Assembly: GCA_949592205.1 (NCBI GenBank)
Contig: CATIUR010000005.1
Coordinates: 30,936,179 to 31,000,178, forward strand
DNA: 64,000 bases
Origin: Helichrysum umbraculigerum
Taxonomy: Eukaryota; Streptophyta; Magnoliopsida; Asterales; Asteraceae
Reading direction: 5' to 3'
Shown: positions 55,901-64,000 of the stretch, piece by piece
How positions within the stretch are numbered: position 1 is the first letter of the stretch
How the letters are laid out: every line of letters starts with the position of its first letter
The notes under the pieces: generated by a model
What the model saw: the letters and a program-made list of their open reading frames with translations, nothing else
The model's database searches: none
Told to the model about the DNA's origin: nothing
Made by a program: the position numbers and the translations under genes

Positions 55901-56251
55901 TAATCTTTCGGATTTCTGCATATCTAATGACTAGATAAAGTGGTAAATTGTAATTTGAAAAAGTTATGTGATGAGAAAAGTTAAGTAGAGGTCGGTTAAA
56001 GTGGATTAAATAGGTGAATATTGTTGAAAAATGTGTTGATGATTAGCACATTTTAATAATGTGGTACGTGTGCTAGTATAGCAAGGTACCCATTGATTGA
56101 GACTTAGCATGTATCCAATATGATTTGGTGCTAAGTGATTGTGTAATTACATGATTATGGTAGTAACCATAGGATTTGACCTCTACTTTGCTTATCAATA
56201 CGTGGTTAGTGTTATATGATTCCGAGATATTTTAATAAAAATGGGTTTCAT
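52934..56251 (+). mobile_element. Internal or leader region of element C, no ORF
   Basis: Noncoding for 3.3 kb after the primer site, with no gag or pol. A block near 54120-54230 (GTGCATGCAAAATTTCATG, GAGATATGCGCGT) matches in sense orientation a block in the LTR of element D (about 56683-56735, other strand), so part of this stretch is LTR-like. Element C may be non-autonomous, or its coding part may lie beyond element D. Confidence 0.55.
54240..54462 (+). repeat. Array of AGCCGGCGGCT odd palindromes
   Basis: Eight CCGGCGG cores and one decayed copy, in two groups (54243-54315 and 54383-54460). The sense-strand centre base is G, as in the arrays of the solo LTR and element D when those are read in their own sense direction. 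Confidence 0.9.
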
Positions 56252-58568
56252 TGAAACGCCCTGAAAATCTGAACATTTTTTTTTTTTTTTTTTTTTTCAC
56301 TGAAATGTATTTCTATTGGTCCCATTATCTATATTATCGTTCCTGTATACTAATCTATTGATCTGTATTACATTTAACTTAAAAATAAAAATCTGCTGAA
56401 AACACCAATTACCCGCCGGGTAGATGGGTTACCCGCCGGGTACCCACGTCTAGCCGCCGGGTTTTCCCCCTTAGCCACCGGGTGAATTAACTTTTGGGGT
56501 AACAGAACCTAATGCCCGTTTAAAGGCTTGAGAAGCCGCCGGGTGGGCTTAGGAAACCGCCGGCTTGATCTTAATATTGCTTTTACCCGCCGGGTACTCA
56601 GGCTACCCGCCGGGTACCCTGGCGTTTACAGCACCTGCAGTTTTCTTTCCACTATTTACCATTTTCCGAACTTTGGACGCGCATATCTTTCAAACGACAA
56701 AGAGTTAAAACATGAAACTTTGCAGGCACTTTACTATAGTCAAAATGAAACTTTCTATTTTCGCACTTTCTCAAATTTCTCAATTTATCGGAATTTGGGC
56801 TTAAGGGTCATTTTCGGCTAAATTCCAACATTTTTCTAACATACTAAGTCTCAAACCATTAAGACTTAGAAGCTGAAACTTTAGGCACACATTTCTACTA
56901 TCAAAACAAACTTGCGAGACTAATCACTATACTTCCAATCTTTATCTAACTCAAATTCGTTCATAGGCATCATTAAGACCCGTTTTGACCCATTATGACC
57001 CGCTGATCCAAAAGAGCTAATTTGACCCATTCAATAACTAAACACACTTCCAAATTAACTAATAACATTGTTGACTTTCGTTAAAACTTTCAATATGTAC
57101 ATAATCAAAATATCACTTCTATTACAAGTTACAACTTAACACTTTCCAAACATTATCTACTAACCTTACACAACTTTACTCTATTACACATAATCAATCT
57201 AGTCATTTCTTTCAAAACCAAAACATGTCAAAACATTGTTTGGGCGATCTTTCAAGGTTCCAAAACGATAATTTAAAGAGAAAGCTTGTGTAACTTACAA
57301 CAAGCTAGCACTCCACTTCTACCCTTTCGCAACTTCTTTACCCCTTCCGCTTTCACTTGTACCTACAACATAACTAAACTAATTAAGCAATTTGCTTAGT
57401 GAGAATATGAAACTACATGATACAATACATTATTAACATAAAGCAAATAATGAACAAAGTAAGGAACTACTTCCCTTTTCTTGCAACTTCACTTTCACAA
57501 TTCTAATCATATGTGCACATAACTAATCAATGTTTGGCTAACATAAGTTAACCACTAATCAAACAAAGCCAACCTTGGTTAGCTATTCTAATCAAAATAT
57601 GGCTAATAACCATTAACCATTCTAATCACGAGCTTTCATCATAATCATGATATAATCATAACTAATCTTAACAAGTTACATAATCATGATCTAGTCAATT
57701 CATAAACTCACCTTGTATGGTTGAATAATTTGAAACAAGATGATCAAATGATGACAATTCCTCTTTAGCACCTATTACATATACACATGGCACATAATCA
57801 ATAACTAATCACAACTTTAAACTATTATCATCTAATTCTCTTCTCCCCCACTTGAGATTCACTAACTTCACTTTAACTAAACTAACTAACTTACTTATCA
57901 TGATCAAAATCATAGCTTTATTATGAATTTAACTACTTTCATAATAGTTCTAACATCTACTAATACTTTAACTCTTTAAATTCAACTAATTCATGAAGTT
58001 CATAAAAACCCCATGAACTCAAATCATAATCTATCCTTTCTAGCATGAAATTAGGATTCTAATCATGATTTATATGCTATACTAACACTAACTAATCAAT
58101 TACAAACTCTAATTTCGGATTAATTCATATCAATTAACTAAAACCCCATAAAACCCAAGTTCTAGGGTTTTAGAGAAGGAAGAACAACTTACAGGAATTA
58201 GAGAGTGATAGAGGATGCTGATTCTAGTAAATTAGAGCTTGAATTGAAAGACTAAATTATGATTTGATGATTGATTCTTGATTTCCTTTGTTCCCTGCGA
58301 TTTTCCTCTGTTTATTTTGAAGTTCTGGATGAAATGAGAAGGTACTGAAAGATAAGCACGTACGAACCATCTAAATCCTTTTAATTTCTATACTACACAG
58401 TCTGGAACTGGACAACTAGCTTACGTTTTCTATTATATCTCACTATTTAGAGATCTAAAATTAAAAAGATGTATATATTATCGTACACTAAAATAATACT
58501 GTAAAACTGAACTATAAAAACATATTTTTTATTTACTAAAATAATACCTTAAAAACTGGGGTGTTACA
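56252..58568 (-). repeat. 3' LTR of element D, 2,317 bp
   Basis: The ends are TGAAACGCCC (56252) and GGTGTTACA (58568). It has a 22-base T run near 56276, a CCGCCGG array, donor-like CCT-GTAAGT at 58193 and acceptor-like TTGTAG at 57363 (minus strand). The left flank is TTCAT. Its partner lies outside the window. Confidence 0.92.
56411..56610 (-). repeat. Array of TACCCGCCGGGTA odd palindromes
   Basis: Seven CGCCGG cores plus a decayed CCACCGG, mainly TACCCG-C-CGGGTA. The other LTR repeats the array at 63710-63913. Confidence 0.9.
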
Positions 58569-58580
58569 ACTCTCCCCCAC
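58569..58580 (-). other. Polypurine tract of element D
   Basis: AGTGGGGGAGAGT on the minus strand abuts the LTR start TGTAACACCC. It directly follows the stop codon of the chromodomain frame. Confidence 0.88.
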
Positions 58581-58850
58581 TTATTCTGTTCGTGTCCTCA
58601 CGAACCATTCTTGGTGTACCGCAGGGTAGTATATCATCATCCACTCCTCCGGTTCCCAAGTAAATTCTGAACCCTTCCTATGTCGCCACTGAACTTTAAC
58701 TATCGAAACTAATTTATTTCTGAGCTGCTTTACTTTCTGATCAAGGATTTTAACTGGCTCTTCTATATAACTTAATTTATCATTTATTTCTATTTCTGTC
58801 AGTGGTACATAAGAAGCCTCATCAACTAAACACTTTCTGAGCTGAGACAC
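58581..58850 (-). CDS. Chromodomain tail of element D integrase, out of frame
   Basis: Open frame ending at 58581. It contains a chromodomain-like segment ([20 protein letters not shown]), which in chromoviruses is the C-terminus of integrase and guides insertion to heterochromatin. It overlaps the end of the gag-pol ORF in another frame. The match continues upstream of the first ATG to about 58895, where a one-base shift separates it from integrase. It is therefore not an independent gene. As it stands, element D would make integrase without its chromodomain. Confidence 0.85.
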   Translation of the reverse strand: MSQLRKCLVDEASYVPLTEIEINDKLSYIEEPVKILDQKVKQLRNKLVSIVKVQWRHRKGSEFTWEPEEWMMIYYPAVHQEWFVRTRTE

Positions 58851-61800
58851 ATGAAATGTATCATGTATACTACCAAGTTCTTCTGGTATTGTAATCGATA
58901 CGCAACCTTCCCAACCCTATCAATAATTTCAAAAGGTCCAATATATCTTGGACTCAACTTTCCTCGCTTTCTAAAACGTATAATCCCTTTCCAAGGTGAA
59001 ACTTTAAGCATCACCTTATCACCTACTTGAAATTCAATAGGCCTTCTCCGCTTGTCTGCATATGACTTTTGTCGATCTTGTGCCATCTTTAATCTTTCTC
59101 TAATCTGATCAATCTTTTCAGTAGTCAACTGTACTATATCTGTACTCCCAAGCTCTCTCTGACCAATCTCACTCCAACAAATTGGAGTTCGGCATTTTCT
59201 ACCATACAACATTTCATAAGGTGGCATTTTAATCGAAGAATGATAACTATTATTATAGGAAAACTCAACCAATGGAAGATGAGTATCCCAACTACCACCA
59301 AAATCAATGGCACAAGCTCTAAGCATATCTTCAAGAGTCTGAATGGTACGTTCACTCTGACCATCAGTTTGAGGATGAAAAGCTGTACTAATATGCAATC
59401 GAGTTCCCAAATCTTCTTGAAATTTATTCCAGAATCGAGAAGTAAAACGAGTATCACGATCTGAAACTATAGAAAGTGGAACTCCATGCCTAGCAACAAC
59501 TTCTTTAACATAAAGATCGGCTAACTTTTCTGAAGAAGAAGCTTCTTGAATAGGAAGGAAAATAGCACTTTTTGTCAATCGGTCCACGATCACCCAAATA
59601 GTGTCATGTTGCCTAGGGGTCTTTGGCAACTTGGTAACAAAATCCATGGTGATGTGTTCCCATTTCCATATCGGTATATCTAAAGGCTGAAGTTTACCGT
59701 ATGGTTGCTGGTGCTCTGTTTTAACTTGCAGACAAGTGAGACAATTCTGAACATGTTTAACTATATCACGCTTCATACCTGGCCACCAATAGTCACGTTT
59801 CAGGTCACGGTACATCTTGGTAGCACCAGGATGAATAGAATACTTGGATTTATGCGCCTGTTCTAATAACACTTTCTTTATTTCACTCGTCCTTGGTATC
59901 CATATTCTACCAAAACGAGTCTTCAAACCTCTAGAATCGTCTACTAATTCAGAAAGTTGACCCGCTAAACGTTGATTATTCGGGTCATTAGAGGCTAAAA
60001 CTTCAATCTGAGCGGTTTTAATAGAATCAAATAACTGAGGAAGCACAGTCATTTGAAGAGATTTCACTGAAAGAATAGAATGACTAACCTTTCTGCTAAG
60101 AGCATCGGCTACAACATTTGCTTTGCCAGGATGGTAAAGTATGTCGCAGTCATAATCTTTAACTAAATCTAGCCATCTTCTCTGACGATTGTTCAAATCA
60201 CGCTGGTCAAAGAAATATTTAAGACTTTTGTGGTCTGTATAGATAATGAATTTAACACCATAGAGGTAATGGCGCCAAATTTTAAGAGCGAAGACCACTG
60301 CTGCTAATTCAAGATCATGAGTGGGATAGTTTTGCTCATGTGATTTTAACTGGCGTGAAGCATAAGCAATGACCTTCCCACGCTGCATAAGAACACAGCC
60401 TAATCCGAGTTTTGAAGCATCACAAAACACCACCATATCCTCGTTGCCTTCGGGTAAAACAAGAATAGGGGCTTGGCTAAGCTTTTCTTTCAACATCTGA
60501 AATGCTTTGAATTGCTCCTCTCCCCACTTCCACTGAACACTCTTTCTAGTCAACTGAGTCAAAGGAGTAGCAATCCTTGAAAAATCTTGAATAAAACGAC
60601 GATAATAGCCAGCTAGACCAAGAAAACTCCTGATTTCAGTAGGACTTGTAGGGGGGTCCCACTTCATTACTGCTGCTATCTTGGAAGGATCGACTTGAAT
60701 GCCGTGAATATTGATCACATGTCCAAGAAATTGGATTTCTCGTAACCAAAATTCACATTTAGAAAATTTGGCAAATAACTTTTCACAACGAAGTGTTTCA
60801 AGAACTTGCCTGAGATGTGCTGCATGCTCAGCTTCACTTTTAGAATAGATAAGAATATCATCAATAAAAACTATAACAAAGATATCAAGCATGGGCCGAC
60901 AAACTCTGTTCATCAAGTCCATGAATGCAGCTGGAGCATTAGTTAAGCCGAAAGGCATAACTGTAAATTCAAAGTGACCATAACGAGTACGAAAAGCAGT
61001 TTTTGCAATATCTTCTTCCCTTACTTTTAACTGATGGTAGCCAGAACGAAGATCAATCTTTGAAAAGAAACTGGCACCCTGTAACTGATCAAATAAATCA
61101 TCTATTCGAGGCAAGGGATATCTGTTCTTAATGGTCACTTTATTTAGTTCCCGGTAATCTATACACATTCTTAGGGAACCATCTTTCTTCTTTACAAATA
61201 ATACTGGAGCTCCCCAAGGTGAACTACTAGGACGGATGAAACCTTTATCTAAAAGTTCTTGCAATTGTTTCATCATTTCTTGCATTTCAGTTGGAGCTAA
61301 CCGATAAGGAGTTTTAGCAATTGGAATAGCTCCAGGAATAAGATCAATTCGAAATTCCACTTGTCTATCAGGTGGAATACCTGGAAGTTCATCAGGAAAC
61401 ACTTCAGGAAATTCTTTCACCACTGGAATACTAGAAAGTTCGGGTACAGCTTTAGAATTATCAACCACGTGCGCCAAAAAGGCTTGACACCCGTGTGACA
61501 AAAATCTTTTAGCTCGAGCAAAGGTACAAACAGGAATGGATCTATTAGAACGCTCGCCATAGACAACAATCTCCCTTCCGCTAGGTGCTTTCAGGAGAAC
61601 TATCTTTTCATGACAATTAATCATACCCTTATTCTTTCCCATCCAGTCCATTCCTATAACTACATGAAATTCCCCCATTTGCATAGGAATCAAATCTATT
61701 TTGAACACTTCACCTCCTATTTCAATTGTACACCCTCTATAAACATCACTAACAATAACTAATTTGCTATCGGCAATTTCAACTTCCAAAGGGCGTTCTA

Positions 61801-63193
61801 ATTTAACAATAGGAGTATTCAACTTTTCACAAAATGATAATGATACAAAAGACTTGGTGGCTCCAGAGTCAAATAAAACATGGGCAGGTATAGTGTTAAT
61901 TATGAAGGTACCCGTCACCACGTCATGTGACTCCTTTGCCTCATCTGCTGTAATCTGAAAAGAACGACCTTTAGCTTTCTGTCCGCCCGGTTCTCTTTTC
62001 TTTTCCGCTTCTTTCTTCTGTTCATTTCTTTTCATATCTTCTAGTTTAGCAGGACAGGTAGCTTGTAAGTGGTCATCCTTATAGCAATAAAAGCACATTC
62101 TATATGGATTAGGGCAATTAGCAGCGATATGCCCTTGCTGACGACATTTGTAACAAGCTGTACTCCCTAACTGACATTCTCCTGGATGCTTTCTACCACA
62201 ATTATTACACTTGGGAAATTCCCGAGCTGGAGCTTGTGATTGACGGTTTGATTGTTGAGATTGTGACTTCTGTTGTTGTGGTTGTGATGACTGCTGCTTT
62301 CTGAAATTTTTAAATTTCTTTGACTGATGTGATTGAGAAGAGGCTTGTTCTGCTTTTCTCTTATTAGCGCGATCCTCTGCTTTCACTTGCAACTCCTTCT
62401 CTCGAGTCAACCCCTTATTCATCATCTTAGGAATAGAATCATAAATAGTCGGGTCAACTGCTTCTTTGATATCTATGTTCAAATGTCGGTAATAATGATC
62501 CTTCATTAACCCTGGATTCGAGGTATATTCGGGACAAAACTGAGATTTATCATAAAACACGTTAGTGTACTCAGTTACCGACATTTTCCCTTGATTAATA
62601 GCTAAGAACTCTCCTTTCAATCTCTCTACTTCTGCCATTGGAGCAAATTCTGCTATAAACTTTTCTTTAAACATACTCCAAGAAAACTTTGCGGCTTCTA
62701 TAGCACCATGTGTTTTAACTTGAGTACCCCACCAATCCTGAGCACTATCTTTCAACTGATGAGCAGCAAACAATACACGTAGCCTTTCTGGACAGTCACA
62801 AAGTAGAAAAGTTTCTTCTATCTTACTAATCCACCTATGACTACTAATCGGGTCTCTCTCTCCATGAAATTCTGGGGGACTACAATTGGCAAAGTTTTTA
62901 TATTCAAAACGTTCTTTTTCTTTGTTCATTTGTTGCTGAGCACTTAACATTTCACTATTCAACTGAGGGTTAGCTAAGACAGGATGCTTCTGTTCAAATT
63001 CTACTAATCGTGTATTAATAATTTGCTCCATTCGGGTATATACCTTAGGAGCAAATTCCTGTAGGGCTTGCCCAATCACATCTTTTAATAGCATCCGGTC
63101 CTCAGGATCTAGACTTCTTTCTGAAACATTCTCCTCTTGAGTAGGAGAACGTACATTTGAACCCTCAGCTTCTTTGTTTGGTGTGGATTCCAT
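58826..63193 (-). CDS. pol: Element D Gag-Pol polyprotein, 1,455 aa
   Basis: Single open frame from ATG 63193 ([11 protein letters not shown]). The Gag core is about 100-260 ([24 protein letters not shown]). A Gln-rich linker follows, then knuckles near 331-360 ([26 protein letters not shown]). Protease is near 439 ([10 protein letters not shown]). RT runs from MCIDYRELN (near 677) to FIDDILIYS (near 775), and RNase H starts near 922 ([10 protein letters not shown]) and includes YTDHKS. The integrase zinc region is near 1115-1150 ([11 protein letters not shown] to CLTCLQVK), with catalytic-region motifs [12 protein letters not shown] (near 1181) and SDRDTRF (near 1248). The C-terminal KVSPWKG / RYIGPFEI block is near 1396-1430. 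All key motifs are present. The last about 20 codons (after VAYRLQ) are out of frame relative to the family, and the chromodomain is lost to the neighbouring frame. Confidence 0.95.
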   Translation of the reverse strand: MESTPNKEAEGSNVRSPTQEENVSERSLDPEDRMLLKDVIGQALQEFAPKVYTRMEQIINTRLVEFEQKHPVLANPQLNSEMLSAQQQMNKEKERFEYKNFANCSPPEFHGERDPISSHRWISKIEETFLLCDCPERLRVLFAAHQLKDSAQDWWGTQVKTHGAIEAAKFSWSMFKEKFIAEFAPMAEVERLKGEFLAINQGKMSVTEYTNVFYDKSQFCPEYTSNPGLMKDHYYRHLNIDIKEAVDPTIYDSIPKMMNKGLTREKELQVKAEDRANKRKAEQASSQSHQSKKFKNFRKQQSSQPQQQKSQSQQSNRQSQAPAREFPKCNNCGRKHPGECQLGSTACYKCRQQGHIAANCPNPYRMCFYCYKDDHLQATCPAKLEDMKRNEQKKEAEKKREPGGQKAKGRSFQITADEAKESHDVVTGTFIINTIPAHVLFDSGATKSFVSLSFCEKLNTPIVKLERPLEVEIADSKLVIVSDVYRGCTIEIGGEVFKIDLIPMQMGEFHVVIGMDWMGKNKGMINCHEKIVLLKAPSGREIVVYGERSNRSIPVCTFARAKRFLSHGCQAFLAHVVDNSKAVPELSSIPVVKEFPEVFPDELPGIPPDRQVEFRIDLIPGAIPIAKTPYRLAPTEMQEMMKQLQELLDKGFIRPSSSPWGAPVLFVKKKDGSLRMCIDYRELNKVTIKNRYPLPRIDDLFDQLQGASFFSKIDLRSGYHQLKVREEDIAKTAFRTRYGHFEFTVMPFGLTNAPAAFMDLMNRVCRPMLDIFVIVFIDDILIYSKSEAEHAAHLRQVLETLRCEKLFAKFSKCEFWLREIQFLGHVINIHGIQVDPSKIAAVMKWDPPTSPTEIRSFLGLAGYYRRFIQDFSRIATPLTQLTRKSVQWKWGEEQFKAFQMLKEKLSQAPILVLPEGNEDMVVFCDASKLGLGCVLMQRGKVIAYASRQLKSHEQNYPTHDLELAAVVFALKIWRHYLYGVKFIIYTDHKSLKYFFDQRDLNNRQRRWLDLVKDYDCDILYHPGKANVVADALSRKVSHSILSVKSLQMTVLPQLFDSIKTAQIEVLASNDPNNQRLAGQLSELVDDSRGLKTRFGRIWIPRTSEIKKVLLEQAHKSKYSIHPGATKMYRDLKRDYWWPGMKRDIVKHVQNCLTCLQVKTEHQQPYGKLQPLDIPIWKWEHITMDFVTKLPKTPRQHDTIWVIVDRLTKSAIFLPIQEASSSEKLADLYVKEVVARHGVPLSIVSDRDTRFTSRFWNKFQEDLGTRLHISTAFHPQTDGQSERTIQTLEDMLRACAIDFGGSWDTHLPLVEFSYNNSYHSSIKMPPYEMLYGRKCRTPICWSEIGQRELGSTDIVQLTTEKIDQIRERLKMAQDRQKSYADKRRRPIEFQVGDKVMLKVSPWKGIIRFRKRGKLSPRYIGPFEIIDRVGKVAYRLQYQKNLVVYMIHFMCLSSESV

Positions 63194-63551
63194 TTACTAA
63201 ACAATATAAAAACACAATTAAACATAAGAATTCTCTACTTCAACTATTAAATAATGATTGCCTTTATCTTCACATATTTAACAACTTTGAATCTCCCACA
63301 TGCTTAGCAAAATATAACCTCGTTGGCCAGACGTAGTTATATTATACTAAATACATGTTTCTATTCAAAATTCTTAAATATATTCCAATTCCAAGCAATC
63401 ATTCTTACTCTAATCATAATCTACTAATCATATGCAAAACATTGCGAAAACATAACTATAATTAACTACTGCACATTTATAAGTGGTTTAAGTTTAGGCA
63501 ATCCTACTGTGGATTGCTTAAATCTCTTAAACCATCGCTCTGATACCAACT
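63194..63551 (-). other. Element D leader and primer binding site
   Basis: 358 bp between the 5' LTR and gag. TGGTATCAGAGC (minus strand) is at 63537-63548, three bases from the LTR edge. No other feature is seen. Confidence 0.88.
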
Positions 63552-64000
63552 TGAAACGCCCTGAAAATCTGAACATTTTTTTTTTTTTTTTTTTCACTGA
63601 AATGTATTTCTATTGGTCCCATTATCTATATTATCGTTCCTGTATACTAATCTATTGATCTGTATTACATTTAACTTAAAAATAAAAATCTGCTGAAAAC
63701 ACCACTTACCCGCCGGGTAGATGGGTTACCCGCCGGGTACCCACGTCTAGCCGCCGGGTTTTCCCCCTTAGCCACCGGGTGAATTAACTTTTGGGGTAAC
63801 AGAATCTAATGCCCGTTTAAAGGCTTGAGAAGCCGCCGGGTGGGCTTAGGAAACCGCCGGCTTGATCTTAATATTGCTTTTACCCGCCGGGTACTCAGGC
63901 TACCCGCCGGGTACCCTGGCGTTTACAGCACCTGCAGTTTTCTTTCCACTATTTACCATTTTCCGAACTTTGGACGCGCATATCTTTCAAACGACAAAGA
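63552..64000 (-). repeat. 5' LTR of element D (partial, continues right of window)
   Basis: 449 bp identical to 56252-56702 except for two substitutions and T-run length (20 against 22). Confidence 0.95.

Larger units (their letters stand above)
56252..64000 (-). mobile_element. Element D: nearly intact gypsy chromovirus (right end outside window)
   Basis: Minus strand. The 5' LTR begins at 63552 and leaves the window on the right. Then come the primer site, a gag-pol ORF of 1,455 codons, a chromodomain frame, the polypurine tract and the 3' LTR 56252-58568. Over the 449 bases where both LTRs are visible I count two substitutions and a poly-T length difference, so the insertion is recent. 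One frameshift separates integrase from chromodomain. Confidence 0.93.

Overview
This is nuclear DNA of a flowering plant, from a region with few genes and many transposons. Almost everything in it is a plant LTR retrotransposon, a DNA transposon or a Helitron. The third reading frame of the copia element, and the abundance of chromodomain gypsy elements with very long LTRs, are what I associate with Asteraceae. That is recall of protein families, not a database match. I see no rRNA or tRNA gene and no clearly intact host gene.

Layout. (1) 1-27844 is one large minus-strand Ty3/gypsy element (element A, Tekay/Del-type chromovirus). Its 3' LTR runs off the left edge, its 5' LTR is 24633-27844, and its coding region is broken by stops and frameshifts. 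Element A has been entered by two other things. A complete, very young Ty1/copia element of Sirevirus type (5120-17024) has identical 5-bp target duplications, two 690-bp LTRs that differ at about two sites by eye, and intact gag, pol and a 1,099-codon third ORF. A truncated gypsy LTR (about 18913-23850) itself holds a solo LTR (20417-22410). (2) 27845-34112 is AT-rich DNA with DNA-transposon relics: a 1.7-kb foldback Mutator-like element, a Stowaway-like MITE inside a larger inverted-repeat element, and a small MITE. (3) 34118-39932 is a minus-strand solo LTR related to element A. It is interrupted by a chimeric element (35086-37540) that begins with one LTR family and ends with another. (4) 42043-47930 is a putative minus-strand Helitron. 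It carries a spliced RPA1-like single-strand-DNA-binding gene that has a hAT element in an intron. (5) 48442-50496 holds an internally deleted FAR1-related gene and a small two-exon gene facing it. (6) 50868 to at least 56251 is the 5' part of a plus-strand gypsy element (element C). (7) 56252-64000 is a nearly intact minus-strand gypsy element (element D), whose 5' LTR runs off the right edge.

Two themes recur. First, the gypsy LTRs of several families share one architecture: a leader with a small hairpin, a consensus splice donor, a 0.7-1.9 kb interval and a splice acceptor. Second, LTRs or LTR-like DNA of each family carry arrays of short self-complementary units whose sequence differs between families. 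These arrays, the LTR splice-like signals, a compensatory base-pair change in the leader hairpin, a decamer repeated across the Sirevirus and the chimeric LTR element are the most interesting things here.

Relative ages from LTR comparison by eye: element A is oldest (about 2 percent over about 640 bp). Element D (2 substitutions in 449 bp) and the copia element (about 2 in 690 bp) are young. This agrees with the nesting order.
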